From Pseudomonas sp. SLFW (lineage in GTDB: Bacteria; Pseudomonadota; Gammaproteobacteria; Pseudomonadales; Pseudomonadaceae): a stretch of DNA of 64,000 nt. Made by a program: the position numbers and the translations under genes. The stretch lies in NCBI RefSeq assembly GCF_009905615.1, contig NZ_JAAAKW010000005.1:62001-126000 (forward strand), given 5' to 3'. The notes below the pieces were generated by a model that saw nothing but the letters and a program-made list of their open reading frames with translations, searched no databases and was not told where the DNA came from. How positions within the stretch are numbered: the first letter of the stretch is position 1; each line of letters opens with the position of its first letter. Below, piece by piece: positions 44,559 to 53,669 of this stretch.

Positions 44559-44586
44559 TTGACACACATTTGAATATCCGTAGAAT
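44559..44586 (+). promoter_or_regulatory. sigma-70 promoter of tRNA-Val copy 2
   Basis: TTGACA, 16 bases, TAGAAT, identical in elements and spacing to the promoter of copy 1. Confidence 0.9.
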
Positions 44587-44599
44587 GCCGACCCACAGC

Positions 44600-44676
44600 A
44601 GGCACGTAGCTCAGTTGGTTAGAGCACCACCTTGACATGGTGGGGGTCGTTGGTTCGAGTCCAATCGCGCCTACCA
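44600..44676 (+). tRNA. tRNA-Val (anticodon GAC), copy 2
   Basis: It is identical in sequence to copy 1 at 40576-40652 over all 77 bases, including the A-C mismatch in the acceptor stem and the encoded CCA. It has its own promoter and terminator. The two copies would have been separated by only ~1.1 kb before the islet inserted. Confidence 0.97.
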
Positions 44677-44707
44677 AACAAAATCCGCTCTGCTGGGCGG
44701 TCGCGAA

Positions 44708-44737
44708 AAGGGTGAGTCGAAAGACTCACCCTTTTTT
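44708..44737 (+). terminator. terminator after tRNA-Val copy 2
   Basis: AAGGGTGAGTC-GAAA-GACTCACCCTT with a T-run. An 11-bp perfect stem with a GNRA loop. Confidence 0.93.
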
Positions 44738-44917
44738 GTTGTCGGTGGTTTTACGTTCCTCGAAAAGCTCCGGCTCAGGTGTGCCGGTGGCTTCAGGCAT
44801 TTCTCGTCTATTTCTCAAACCCTTACGCAGAAAAAAATCCTGATTTTTCAGTCTCTCGGCTGGACCTTTTGCCACGATGCGCGATCATCAGTGCATGGAA
44901 ATCGAAAGGAGGTGCGT

Positions 44918-45475
44918 ATGTTTACTCGGTCGCTGACCCTTGCCGTTCTGTTGGCTGTTGCCGGTCCCCTGTTGGCAGCGGATGCAGACACCCCACTGGC
45001 GCAGGAGCGTGGCAAGTCGCGTCCGCTGATCATCATCGCTTCCAGTTCTGTGGACCCGACGCTGGTGACGCTGAAGAAAAGCCTCGATGAGCCTGCCAAT
45101 AAAGAAGCCTTCGCCAAGCGCAACATGGTGCTCTACACCATCGTCTCTCTGGCCGGGCAGCGGAACGGCAAGGACATGGACGCCCAGTCGACCATGGCGC
45201 TGATCCGGGAATTGAAACTCGGCGTGCTGGACAAAAACCAGGCCCAGGTGATTCTGGTGGGCAAGGACGGCGAGAAGAAGATCGATCACAAAGGCGCGAT
45301 CGATCCCAAGGAGATTTTCAGCACCATCGACCAGATGCCGATGGCTGAGAAAGAGGCCGCAGCCGCTGCACCGGTCGCGCCCGCGGCAGAGCCCAAAGCC
45401 GCGACGCAGGGGGGCAAACCGGGCAAGGCAGGTAAAGCGGCCCCTGCCGCGCCCCCCGCCGGGCTGGATGACTGA
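44918..45475 (+). CDS. exported DUF4174-like protein with Ala/Pro/Lys tail
   Basis: A 185-residue protein. ATG 44918 has an AGGAGG site. The signal peptide MFTRSLTLAVLLAVAGPLLA is cleaved before ADAD. Residues ~25-140 match DUF4174: SRPLIIIASSSVDPTLVTLKK, then AKRNMVLYTIV and DGEKKIDHKG, a thioredoxin-like fold without the CxxC motif. The last ~45 residues are a flexible Ala/Pro/Gly/Lys tail. It is followed by a small lipoprotein gene in the same direction. Confidence 0.8.
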   Translation: MFTRSLTLAVLLAVAGPLLAADADTPLAQERGKSRPLIIIASSSVDPTLVTLKKSLDEPANKEAFAKRNMVLYTIVSLAGQRNGKDMDAQSTMALIRELKLGVLDKNQAQVILVGKDGEKKIDHKGAIDPKEIFSTIDQMPMAEKEAAAAAPVAPAAEPKAATQGGKPGKAGKAAPAAPPAGLDD

Positions 45476-45569
45476 TCAGGCGCAGTCAACGCAGGCAATG
45501 CGCATCATGTCAGTAGGGCATGGGTCCGCTTGCTGGTAAGATCGCTCCTTTTTTATCGAAGGGACTGTC

Positions 45570-45914
45570 ATGAAACATTGGGCGGGAGCTGTGGCGTTGG
45601 CGCTGCTGACGGGGTGCATGGGCTTGAATCAAACGCGTTCCGCCGGGCCTGCGCAGGTGTATGCGAGCCAGAAACCCGCCGCTGCGGTGGCCGAATGCAT
45701 CAAGGTCAGTTGGGGCAATGTGCAGCTGTTCGGTGATGTCGCCGATGTCTTCATGGAGCAGGGCAAGCCTGGGGAGTTCACGGTGTACACCACCGAAGGC
45801 GAGTACTTCGCGGACGTGAGTGCGAAGGGCGGCTCCACCGCAATCAGCTTCTACGCCAAGCCGGGCGGCAAGGCGGTAGACCAGCGTGGAGCAATGGTGG
45901 CTACGTGCTTGTGA
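45570..45914 (+). CDS. small lipoprotein
   Basis: A 114-residue protein with AAGGGA before the ATG. The leader MKHWAGAVALALLTGC ends in a lipobox (LTGC, Cys 16). The mature domain is short and strand-rich, with EFTVYTTEGEYFADVSAKGG, and ends in a cysteine (ATCL). No family is recognised. It follows the DUF4174 gene by 94 bp and is convergent with the next gene across a hairpin. Confidence 0.75.
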   Translation: MKHWAGAVALALLTGCMGLNQTRSAGPAQVYASQKPAAAVAECIKVSWGNVQLFGDVADVFMEQGKPGEFTVYTTEGEYFADVSAKGGSTAISFYAKPGGKAVDQRGAMVATCL

Positions 45915-45953
45915 GGCATGCCCTCTAATTACTGAAACGCTGTTTAAGCGCTC

Positions 45954-45981
45954 TTGATTCTGGCCACCCGGCCAGAATCAA
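45954..45981. terminator. hairpin between convergent genes
   Basis: TTGATTCTGGCC-ACCC-GGCCAGAATCAA. A 12-bp perfect stem with a 4-base loop, in the gap between two convergent genes. It uses the same arm as the element at 25301. Confidence 0.8.
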
Positions 45982-45996
45982 AGCGGCGTAAGTGCG

Positions 45997-46629
45997 TCAC
46001 ATCGGCGGTGTCACGCCATTCTCACCCGCAGAAATCGACAGCGCGCTCAACGAGCCGTCCGCTGCCGGTTGTGCTTGCACGATGATCTTCACGCCCGGCT
46101 TGAGCAGGCTGCGGTCGCCGGGCACCAGGTTGACGATGGGCACGTCGTCCGGGATCACGATCTTCTTCTGACCGCCCTTGTAGTTGACGGTGATGGTCCG
46201 CCCGTTGCTGTTCACCAGATCGCCCACCGAGCCATTGGTCATCGTGCTGTCCTTGCCCAGGTCGAACGCCCGATGGCCGTCGCCCGTGCCGGCCATTTCC
46301 GGCGGGAACACGTGCACTTCCAGCGCTTTCAGGGTGCCGTCGGCTTGGGGCACGGCGGCTGAACCCACGTAACTGCCCGGTTTGATATCGGCGACCTGTG
46401 CCAGCGTCACGCCGCGCACTTGTGTGTCTTGGGTCAGCTTGACCTGCAGGTCTTCGTTGCGGTTGCTGTGAACCTTCAGTACATCGCCGTCAATCGCGGT
46501 GATTGCGCCGCGGACGCGGGTCGGCTTCGCATCTTCTGCCTGCGAGGGTCCGGCCATCAGCATGGCGGATGCCAACAGACTGGAAATCAGCAGGGTGTCA
46601 CGCAGTCGCTTGCCTGTTGTGATCTTCAT
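45997..46629 (-). CDS. periplasmic DUF5666-like protein
   Basis: A 210-residue protein with AGGA upstream. The signal peptide ends at SQA-EDA. The body has repeated beta-barrel (OB-like) segments: VRGAITAIDGDVLKVHSNRN, then PGSYVGSAAVPQADGTLKAL and a second pair near the C-terminus. This matches DUF5666 by pattern. The likely location is periplasmic. Function unknown. Confidence 0.75.
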   Translation of the reverse strand: MKITTGKRLRDTLLISSLLASAMLMAGPSQAEDAKPTRVRGAITAIDGDVLKVHSNRNEDLQVKLTQDTQVRGVTLAQVADIKPGSYVGSAAVPQADGTLKALEVHVFPPEMAGTGDGHRAFDLGKDSTMTNGSVGDLVNSNGRTITVNYKGGQKKIVIPDDVPIVNLVPGDRSLLKPGVKIIVQAQPAADGSLSALSISAGENGVTPPM

Positions 46630-46851
46630 GGTGTCGCAATCCTGTGTGGTGAATCAGAACGCCGAGCTTAGCGTTCCCCGCACAGGAAGTGGATGACATC
46701 ACTGTCAGAATTGGCAGCCTGCGCTTGAAGTGTTTCAGGCATGGCGCGGGAACATGCACAGACGCCCATGGGCGCGCGAGGCCGTGCAAAGCAGAGAGGG
46801 GAGTCAGGCGCGCCGTCGTGAGACACGACAGCGCGCCGCTCGAAGGGCGTA

Positions 46852-48318
46852 TTACTGTTGCAGCGAGATGGATGTGTTGGCCAGTTTTGGCTGATTGAAC
46901 ATGCTCACCAGCACTTCATCGAGAATCGACGACGCACCCCAAGGGCGAGCGTCGTTGAGGATCGCGACCACGACCCAGGTGTTGCCGTTGCTGTCCCGAC
47001 TGAACCCGGCGATGGCGCGAACGGTATTCAGGGTGCCGGTCTTGACGTGCGCTTCCCCGCGCAGCGCGGTGCGTTTCAGGCGTTTGCGCATGGTGCCGTC
47101 CATGCCCGCCAGCGGCAGCGAACTCATGAACTCGGCCTGGTACGGGCTGTTCCACGCGGCCTGGAGCATTTGCGCCATTTCACGAGCGCTCACCCGTTCA
47201 GCCCGGGACAGGCCAGAACCGTTCTCCATCACCAAATGCGGCGCGGTGATGCCTTTCTTCGCCAGCCACTGACGGATCACCCGTTGCGCGGCCTTGGCGT
47301 CATCGCCATCCGCCTCGTTGCGAAACTCGGAACCCAGGCTCAGGAACAGTTGCTGGGCCATCGTGTTATTACTGAATTTGTTGATGTCGCGAATGATTTC
47401 CGCGAGGTCCGGGGAGTAGGCCTTGGCCAGCAGCTTGGCGCTGCCGGGCACGACGTCCAGACGGTCCTTGCCGAGAATGGTGCCGCCCAGTTCTTGCCAG
47501 ATGGCGCGCACGGCACCGGCGGTATAGGTCGGGTGGTCGAGCAGCGACAGGTAAGTCTGCGAGTTGCAGCCGTCGCCTAACTGACCGGACACCGTGACGG
47601 TGATGCCGCCATCGGCCTCAGGGACTGGGTTGTACAGCACGTCGCCGGTGCATTTGTTCGACGACAGCGCCTTGACCTGATTGTTGATGTGAATGGCAGC
47701 GATGGGCGGTTCGACCGAGACCAGAATCTTGCCGCCGTCGTTGCGGGTCACGAAACGCAGGGCCTTGAGATTGACCATCAGCGAATCGGGGCGGACCAGG
47801 AACGGTTTGTTCTTGTCATTGCCGTCGTCGTCGAACACCGGCAGTTGCGGCTGGATGAAATGGCTGCGGTCCAGCACCAGATCGCCCGTCACTTGCTGCA
47901 CGCCATTGGCGCGCAGGTCACGCATCAACAGCCAGAGCTTTTCCATGTTCAGCTTCGGATCACCGCCGCCCTTGAGGAACAGATTGCCGCGCAGAACGCC
48001 GTTGCTCAGGGTGCCGTCGGTGTAGAACTCGGTTTTCCACTGATGGGTCGGGCCAAGCATTTCCAGCGACGCGTAGGTGGTGATCAGCTTCATGGTCGAC
48101 GCCGGGTTCACCGAGACGTCAGCGTTGAACACGGTAGGAGTGCCCGGACCGGTCAGCGGAAGCATGACCAGGGAGAGGGCATCGTTGTTCAGTTTGGCGA
48201 CCTTGAGGGCCTCTTGAACCTTGGGGGGCAATGCGGTGTTGATCGGGGCAGCGGCAACAGACAGCGAAATCGGTAGAAGCAGGGTGGCAAAAAACAACGG
48301 ACGCAAAGACTTGATCAT
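46852..48318 (-). CDS. dacB: D-alanyl-D-alanine carboxypeptidase/endopeptidase DacB (PBP4)
   Basis: A 488-residue S13-family serine peptidase with a Sec signal peptide (MIKSLRPLFFATLLLPISLS). Motifs: STMK (Ser ~74), SNN (FSNNTMAQ) and KTG (HVKTGTLNTV). A ~170-residue insertion between the first two motifs is typical of PBP4. It cleaves D-Ala-D-Ala tails and cross-links in the periplasm. In P. aeruginosa, loss of dacB derepresses AmpC through peptidoglycan fragments, which is family knowledge and not shown here. Confidence 0.95.
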   Translation of the reverse strand: MIKSLRPLFFATLLLPISLSVAAAPINTALPPKVQEALKVAKLNNDALSLVMLPLTGPGTPTVFNADVSVNPASTMKLITTYASLEMLGPTHQWKTEFYTDGTLSNGVLRGNLFLKGGGDPKLNMEKLWLLMRDLRANGVQQVTGDLVLDRSHFIQPQLPVFDDDGNDKNKPFLVRPDSLMVNLKALRFVTRNDGGKILVSVEPPIAAIHINNQVKALSSNKCTGDVLYNPVPEADGGITVTVSGQLGDGCNSQTYLSLLDHPTYTAGAVRAIWQELGGTILGKDRLDVVPGSAKLLAKAYSPDLAEIIRDINKFSNNTMAQQLFLSLGSEFRNEADGDDAKAAQRVIRQWLAKKGITAPHLVMENGSGLSRAERVSAREMAQMLQAAWNSPYQAEFMSSLPLAGMDGTMRKRLKRTALRGEAHVKTGTLNTVRAIAGFSRDSNGNTWVVVAILNDARPWGASSILDEVLVSMFNQPKLANTSISLQQ

Positions 48319-48418
48319 TCAATAAACCCTACTGCAATGAAGAGGGACAACCGGAGGGGATGGATTCCCTCGTGACATGAAAACGGCCGCGACTGAAAAG
48401 TGTCCCGGCCCAACAGGC

Positions 48419-48507
48419 AAAAAATAGCGCCCGGTGACAGTGCGGCATTATGCCCCAAGCTTTCGTGACTTGCGCCGGGGGACAGCCGTCAAACCGCGCT
48501 ATTTTTT
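48419..48507. other. long-range inverted repeat in the dacB-yggL gap (RNA structure candidate)
   Basis: AAAAAATAGCGC (48419-48430) and GCGCTATTTTTT (48496-48507) are perfect 12-bp complements enclosing 65 bases, with a small GGCAT-T-ATGCC hairpin inside. Both strands would end in a T-run, so it could be a terminator-bounded small RNA or a structured dacB leader. The rest of the 48319-48650 gap shows no gene. Confidence 0.4.
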
Positions 48508-48573
48508 CAAATCTTGTCGAATTGTCACGTGAAACGACAGGCTTCTGTCTGTTTTCGATAAACCACCGCCCAT

Positions 48574-48602
48574 AAAAAAACCACCCATGAAGGGTGGTTT
48601 TT
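48574..48602. terminator. bidirectional terminator downstream of yggL
   Basis: AAAAAAA-CCACCC-ATGAA-GGGTGG-TTTTT. It lies 49 bp beyond the yggL stop on the minus strand. Confidence 0.9.
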
Positions 48603-48650
48603 AGTCATGACCGATGCCAAGCGACATTCAGTCATGTCAACGCAGCGCGA

Positions 48651-48995
48651 TTACTTCGCAGCGTTGATCGGCTTTTCCGGGTACCAGGCATCCAGCAGTG
48701 CGCTGACTTCGACCTTGGTCACTTCACTGCGACCTTTCAGCCAGGCTTCAACGGTGGCGCGTTGCTCTTCGGTGACCGAGCCGCGCTCTGCCAGGCAAAC
48801 CAGGCCGTAGTCGTCACCGCCAACATAGTCGAGGCCGTTGGCGTCCATGGCTTCGGTCAGGAAAGCGTCGAGGAACGCGTCCACTGCCGCTTCGTCCAGA
48901 TCCTCTTTGAACTCCAGATTGAGCTCAAAACCCAATTCCTGAAACTCGTCAACACACAGCTTCTTGCGCAGACGACGGGAACGGTTAGTAGCCAT
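48651..48995 (-). CDS. yggL: YggL family 50S ribosome-associated protein
   Basis: A 114-residue protein starting MATNRSRRLRKKLCVDEFQE, the usual basic YggL/DUF469 start, followed by FQELGFELNLEFKEDLDEAA and GGDDYGLVCLAERGSVTEEQR. YggL is a conserved proteobacterial protein reported to bind the large ribosomal subunit. It is monocistronic with a clear terminator. Confidence 0.92.
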   Translation of the reverse strand: MATNRSRRLRKKLCVDEFQELGFELNLEFKEDLDEAAVDAFLDAFLTEAMDANGLDYVGGDDYGLVCLAERGSVTEEQRATVEAWLKGRSEVTKVEVSALLDAWYPEKPINAAK

Positions 48996-49098
48996 GAAAA
49001 AATCCTCTAAGTAATTACGGTGCGCAGTCTATCAGCTAAGGCCGCGGGATGCCTGCTCTGTTCGAATGCCCATCCGGTCGCGATTTCATGGCCTCAAA

Positions 49099-50121
49099 TC
49101 AATCCAGCGCTGGCAACGCCTCCAGGTTCGGCCGACTTGCCGGATCGGTGTCCTTGAACGTCGCGGGGCTGATGCGGCGGCGGTCGATGGTCAGGTCGAA
49201 CACGTCGAAGCGGTTGTAATAGCCGGTGATGTCGTGAAACTGCTTCGGCTCGATGCAATCATTGAGGTTGAACGTGGCGTAGGCCAGGCCCTCTTCGTTT
49301 TGCAGCGTGTCGCCGAGGGTTGCGCCAGTCGGGTCAAGAAACTGCGTCGCGGCGCGGGGGCTGTTGTCGAGCACGTCGATGGCCACCGGGTCGCCGCTCT
49401 TTTTCAGCAGGTCGAGCATCGAATCATCGACGAAACCGGCGTTGAGGATGCCAAACACTTTCGCTTCGAACGAGTGAGCGCCCGCACGAATGCGGTTTGC
49501 CGCCAGGTTATCGAAGTTCTGGCCTCCGGGTTTGCGCGTCGGCCAGATCGCCGGCCATGCGGAAATGTGAATGTGCTCGCCTTGCGCCGCCAGTGAATAG
49601 CGGGCGAGGGGGTTGGTGTTTTCGCCGCAGATGAGCGCGCCGATGTTGCCGATACGCGTATTCGAGACCTGCAGGCCGTGGCCGTCGCCAGGTGCCCAAA
49701 CCATCTTTTCGTAGAAGGTCGGGACGAGCTTGCGGTGGTGATTGAGGACCGTGCCTTCCTCGTCGATCAGGACGTTCGAGTTCCAGATGCAACCCACGCT
49801 CGCCCGTGTCGATTCGCTGAAACCCAACGACACGATGATCTTGTGGCGACGGGCTGCGGAACGGATCGCGGTGATTTCCGGGCCGTCGATCATCACGCTG
49901 TTTTCCACCATCAGACGAAACCAGTCGTGGTTGTAGATGGGGGCCCAGAGTGCCGCCCAGACCGGGAAACCGGGGATGAACGATTCCGGAAACACGACGA
50001 GCTCCGCGCCATTGGCGGCGGCCTCTGCGATGAACGAACAGGCTTTGTCGACGCAGGCGGCCTTGTTCATGTAAACCGACGCGGCGTGCGCGGCGGCGAC
50101 GTTGACAGTGGGGAGTGCCAT
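49099..50121 (-). CDS. nitrilase
   Basis: A 340-residue C-N hydrolase. ATG 50121 (MALPTVNVAAAHAASVYMNK) has AAGG upstream. A TTG 18 bases earlier is less likely. The catalytic triad is clear: Glu in VVFPESFIPGFPVW, Lys in NHHRKLVPT and Cys in ALICGENTNP. The GFPVW and CGENTNP contexts are those of true aliphatic/aryl nitrilases that turn nitriles into carboxylic acids. It lies 23 bp after actP, so it is probably co-transcribed with a carboxylate importer. Confidence 0.92.
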   Translation of the reverse strand: MALPTVNVAAAHAASVYMNKAACVDKACSFIAEAAANGAELVVFPESFIPGFPVWAALWAPIYNHDWFRLMVENSVMIDGPEITAIRSAARRHKIIVSLGFSESTRASVGCIWNSNVLIDEEGTVLNHHRKLVPTFYEKMVWAPGDGHGLQVSNTRIGNIGALICGENTNPLARYSLAAQGEHIHISAWPAIWPTRKPGGQNFDNLAANRIRAGAHSFEAKVFGILNAGFVDDSMLDLLKKSGDPVAIDVLDNSPRAATQFLDPTGATLGDTLQNEEGLAYATFNLNDCIEPKQFHDITGYYNRFDVFDLTIDRRRISPATFKDTDPASRPNLEALPALD

Positions 50122-50144
50122 AACCTTTACCTTATTCAAACGAT

Positions 50145-52079
50145 TTAGTGATGTGCCGCTTCGGCGACGCCCAGCCCGGTCTCGCGCCGGACGGAAAATT
50201 CAACCCAGCGCGACTGAGAGAGTTGGCTCGGGAACAACAGCGAAAACAGCACCACCAGCAAGAAGCCCAACGGGATGGAAATCAGGCCGGGGTTGCGAAG
50301 CTGGATCAACGGCTCGCTCAGGCCGACGAGGCTGGTGGCCGAGGCCGGAATTCCGTTCGCGATGGCCGTTTGCGCGGCGGCATCGCTGACCCATTTGGCG
50401 CGCTCTTCCGGTGTCGCTTGCAGGGTGCCGTTGTCGATCTTCTCGACCTTGGTGCTGGCGGCCGTCGCCGCGCTGATCGCCGCCTGTTTTTGCATCAGCG
50501 GGTAGGTCATGTTCGGCGACACCAGTACCAGTCCGATGGACAGGATTGTCCCGCCCAGCAACCCGGCCACCACGCCGGCGGTGCTGCAGCGTTTCCAGTA
50601 CAGCGTCAGCAGGAGGGCAGGCAGGTTCGCCGACGCCGCCACCGCATAACCAAGGCCGACGAGCTGCGCGACGTTCTGACCCTTGGCGGAGATGCCCGCC
50701 AGAATGGCGACGGCGGCGATGGCCAGGGTCGCGATGCGTGCGGCGTTGGTCTGCTCCCGTTCGGTGGCCTTGCCTTGGCGAACCGCCCCGACGTACACGT
50801 CATGGGCCAGAGTGGACGCGGCGGCGAGCGTGAGACCTGCAACTACGGCGACGATGGTGGCGAAGGACACCGCCGCCACGAAAGCCAGCATCAGGTTGCC
50901 CGCGAGGCTGTCAGGGCCGCCCCCGAGGAATTGCGCGAGCATCGGCGCTGCGAGGTTGCCGCCTTTGTCCATGGACGCCACCGCAAACGGCCCGAGGTGC
51001 AGCGCGGCGGAGAACCCGATCACCACGATGAACAGGTGGCAGAGGCCGATGAGCAGCATCGCGGTGAGCGCCGAGGTTCGGGCCTGCTGGGCGTCACGCA
51101 CGGTGAAGAAGCGCATCAGAATGTGTGGCATGGCGGCCGTGCCCAGCACCAGCGCCAGGCTCAGCGAGATCTGCTCAACCGGGTTTTGCAGGTACAGGCC
51201 AGGCTCCATGAAGCGTTGACCGGCCTGTTCCAGTGACAGATTCGACACCCCGTTCAGCAGCGTTCCGAGCACATGTTTCTGTACGGCGGCGCTGCCAACA
51301 AGGTCGCTGAAAAACGCGCTGATGTTGAAGCCATAGGGTGCCCAACTCAGCACCACCAGCAAGAAGCAGAACGAGATCAGCAGGGTGGCTTTGAGAATCT
51401 GCACCGAAGTAGTCGCCCGCATGCCGCCAAACAGCACGTAAATCAACATCAGACCGCCCACCGACACCACCGATATCTCGAACGGAATGCCAATCAACGC
51501 GGCGATGATGACGGCGCCGCCGACGATTTGCGGGACCATGTAAAACAGCGCCACCAGCACGCTTGATATGGCCACGGCAGATTTCGAGGCACGGAAACTG
51601 TTGCGGAAAGCGAGCACGTCGCCGAGGGTGAACTTGCCCAGATTGCGGCAAGGTTCTGCCACCAATAAAAGGACGGGAATGAAAGAGATGAAGAAGCCAA
51701 TGACGTAGGTGATGCCGTCCAGCCCATAAATGGCAATCAGACCGGAAACGCCCAGGAACGCGGCAGCGGAGAGGTAATCCCCCGCAATCGCCAACCCATT
51801 CATTTTCCCGGAGAGCGCGCCGCCGGCGGTGTAGAAATCCTTGACGGAATTGTTCTTTCGCGCAGCCCAGTAAGTAATCGCCAGGGTGATAAAGAACAAC
51901 AGTGCGAACACACTAAAGGTCATGGCCCGGTTGCCGTCCGACACTAAGGTCGCGGCCTGGCTGTGAGTGGCAACCATGGAAAGTAGGGCCGCCGCCAAGA
52001 GTTTCGCCTTGCCTGAGACATGAGCGGATGCGTGAGGGGAGCCGAGGAGGCGTGCGGGATTAATGTTTGACATGTTCAT
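50145..52079 (-). CDS. actP: ActP-type cation/acetate symporter
   Basis: A 644-residue SSS-family transporter with an extra hydrophobic signal-like N-terminus and 13-14 helices. ADYLSAAAFLG-type sequence (GDYLSAAAFLGVSGLIA), GGMRATTSVQILKATLL and the long loop before the last helix are typical of ActP. The start may be the third residue (52073), where AGGA is better spaced. It overlaps the DUF485 gene by 20 bp. It likely imports acetate or a related short carboxylate, possibly the nitrilase product. Confidence 0.9.
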   Translation of the reverse strand: MNMSNINPARLLGSPHASAHVSGKAKLLAAALLSMVATHSQAATLVSDGNRAMTFSVFALLFFITLAITYWAARKNNSVKDFYTAGGALSGKMNGLAIAGDYLSAAAFLGVSGLIAIYGLDGITYVIGFFISFIPVLLLVAEPCRNLGKFTLGDVLAFRNSFRASKSAVAISSVLVALFYMVPQIVGGAVIIAALIGIPFEISVVSVGGLMLIYVLFGGMRATTSVQILKATLLISFCFLLVVLSWAPYGFNISAFFSDLVGSAAVQKHVLGTLLNGVSNLSLEQAGQRFMEPGLYLQNPVEQISLSLALVLGTAAMPHILMRFFTVRDAQQARTSALTAMLLIGLCHLFIVVIGFSAALHLGPFAVASMDKGGNLAAPMLAQFLGGGPDSLAGNLMLAFVAAVSFATIVAVVAGLTLAAASTLAHDVYVGAVRQGKATEREQTNAARIATLAIAAVAILAGISAKGQNVAQLVGLGYAVAASANLPALLLTLYWKRCSTAGVVAGLLGGTILSIGLVLVSPNMTYPLMQKQAAISAATAASTKVEKIDNGTLQATPEERAKWVSDAAAQTAIANGIPASATSLVGLSEPLIQLRNPGLISIPLGFLLVVLFSLLFPSQLSQSRWVEFSVRRETGLGVAEAAHH

Positions 52080-52392
52080 CCTGGAATCTCACGGAAACTT
52101 CAGTCACGAGGGAGGCGGCCATGCGATCAATGCCTTTCAGGCGATAGGCGTAGAGCACGGCAATGGCGGCGCCGAAAAAGTATTGACCCACGAGATAAAT
52201 CAATCCGACGTTAATCGCGCCGATGACCTTGTAAGCCAGAAACTCGGGGAAGTAGGCGGACAGGACCGGGATCGCGAAGTACACGGCCATGCTGACAAAC
52301 ATCAAAAGAGACACCAGCCTTCTTCGGCGTCTAATTAATACGGCGAAATCGGGGTGCGCATAAATGGCGTTCCAGATGTTTTCAGGTTTCAT
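52060..52392 (-). CDS. DUF485 (YjcH-like) membrane protein, ActP partner
   Basis: A 110-residue protein. The start MKPENIWNAIYAHPDFAVLI follows GAGG. Two hydrophobic helices (LVSLLMFVSMAVYFAIPVLS and VIGAINVGLIYLVGQYFFGA) follow a basic RRRRR patch, the DUF485 layout. These proteins are almost always encoded directly before actP, as here. Role unclear, possibly an accessory subunit. Confidence 0.9.
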   Translation of the reverse strand: MKPENIWNAIYAHPDFAVLIRRRRRLVSLLMFVSMAVYFAIPVLSAYFPEFLAYKVIGAINVGLIYLVGQYFFGAAIAVLYAYRLKGIDRMAASLVTEVSVRFQDEHVKH

Positions 52393-52678
52393 GAACAGGC
52401 CTCGCAAGTGTGCAGTACGTTGGCGAGTCTAAATCAATGAAAGGCTTCGCCAATCAGCAATGCCACAAGGCCTGTTGCATTCCTGCATCCCTATCTCGGT
52501 GCCCTGAAACAGGATGTGCGACGCTTTGGTGCGATTTGAAAATGCGAGGTGCTGACGGCGGCTCGATGGGCTGCCAGTGCACGGCTTCAAGGCGGGTTGA
52601 GAATAAGGGCTGCACGTGGGCGGGGCGGCAAGTTTGAATGCGCTGCGTTTAAAACACTAAGAAAGGGGCGGGCCTGTA

Positions 52679-53578
52679 CTAAGCGTTTCGGAAATGCTCG
52701 TCGTTTTTAAACAGCCGGGTCAAATAAGCGGTCATGGTTTTGATGCGGGCAATGTAACGCAGGTCCTGATGAACGCTCAGCCAGAGTTCTCGGGTAATGG
52801 CTGGGGTCGTCAGTTCGATTTTCCGAAGGCCGAAGCGCTCGGCTTCAGAAAACGAGGGCAACATGACCAGGCCCACGCCCGCCGCTGCGGCGAACATCTG
52901 CGACAGCATGCTATTGGAGTAAAACACGATGTTCGGCTTTTGGATCAGGTCATCCAGCCAGCGCACGGCGCTGATCTCGATCAGCTCTTCGACGTAACCG
53001 ACGAAATCGTGTTCGGCCAGATTCTGCGCATCTGGCAAGCCTTTCTGGGCGATGTAATCGTCTGAGGCGTAGAGGTTCAGTTCAAAGCTGGCCAGCCGTT
53101 CGGAATGGAAGCCATGACCCTTGGGTTCGAAGAAGCCGAGGAAGACGTCAGCCTCGCGCCGGGTGACCTGCAATTGATGGGTCGACGTCACCAGCTCCAG
53201 GGTCACGTTCGGGTGCAGCGCTTGAAGCCTGGGAATCTGCCGGGTGAGGTACAGCGAAGCGAGCCCTTCCATCGTGCCGACTCTGACGCGGCCCGCGATT
53301 TCGTTGGTGCCTGTGTACAGCTCGTCCAGCAGCCCGGAAAACCCGGCGCCCATCAGCTCGACCTGCGCCAGCAACCGGGTCCCCTGATCATTCAGCTGCA
53401 ATCCGGTGTTGCCGCGTTCGAACAGGCTGAAGCCGAGGCTGTATTCCAGATGATTGAGCCGACGGCTCACCGTCGATTGATCGACCTTGAGCTGCTTGCC
53501 GGCCTTGGACAGGTTTTCGCAGCGGGCCACGTGCATGAAAATCCGGAGGTCGTCCCAGCTTAGATTTTCAGCTCTCAT
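52679..53578 (-). CDS. LysR-family transcriptional regulator
   Basis: A 299-residue protein starting MRAENLSWDDLRIFMHVARCEN. The helix-turn-helix is at about residues 24-65 (LSKAGKQLKVDQSTVSRRLNHLE). It is encoded upstream of, and in the same direction as, the DUF485-actP-nitrilase operon, with a 286-bp gap without a visible gene. It is the likely regulator of that operon, though the ligand is unknown. Confidence 0.9.
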   Translation of the reverse strand: MRAENLSWDDLRIFMHVARCENLSKAGKQLKVDQSTVSRRLNHLEYSLGFSLFERGNTGLQLNDQGTRLLAQVELMGAGFSGLLDELYTGTNEIAGRVRVGTMEGLASLYLTRQIPRLQALHPNVTLELVTSTHQLQVTRREADVFLGFFEPKGHGFHSERLASFELNLYASDDYIAQKGLPDAQNLAEHDFVGYVEELIEISAVRWLDDLIQKPNIVFYSNSMLSQMFAAAAGVGLVMLPSFSEAERFGLRKIELTTPAITRELWLSVHQDLRYIARIKTMTAYLTRLFKNDEHFRNA

Positions 53579-53669
53579 CGATACGTCCTGGCGGGAGAAA
53601 GGCGAGGCTCATTATCGAGTGGCCCTTGCTCAAGCTCAAGGGCGGTTATCACCGGGGCGTCTGGCCTGA

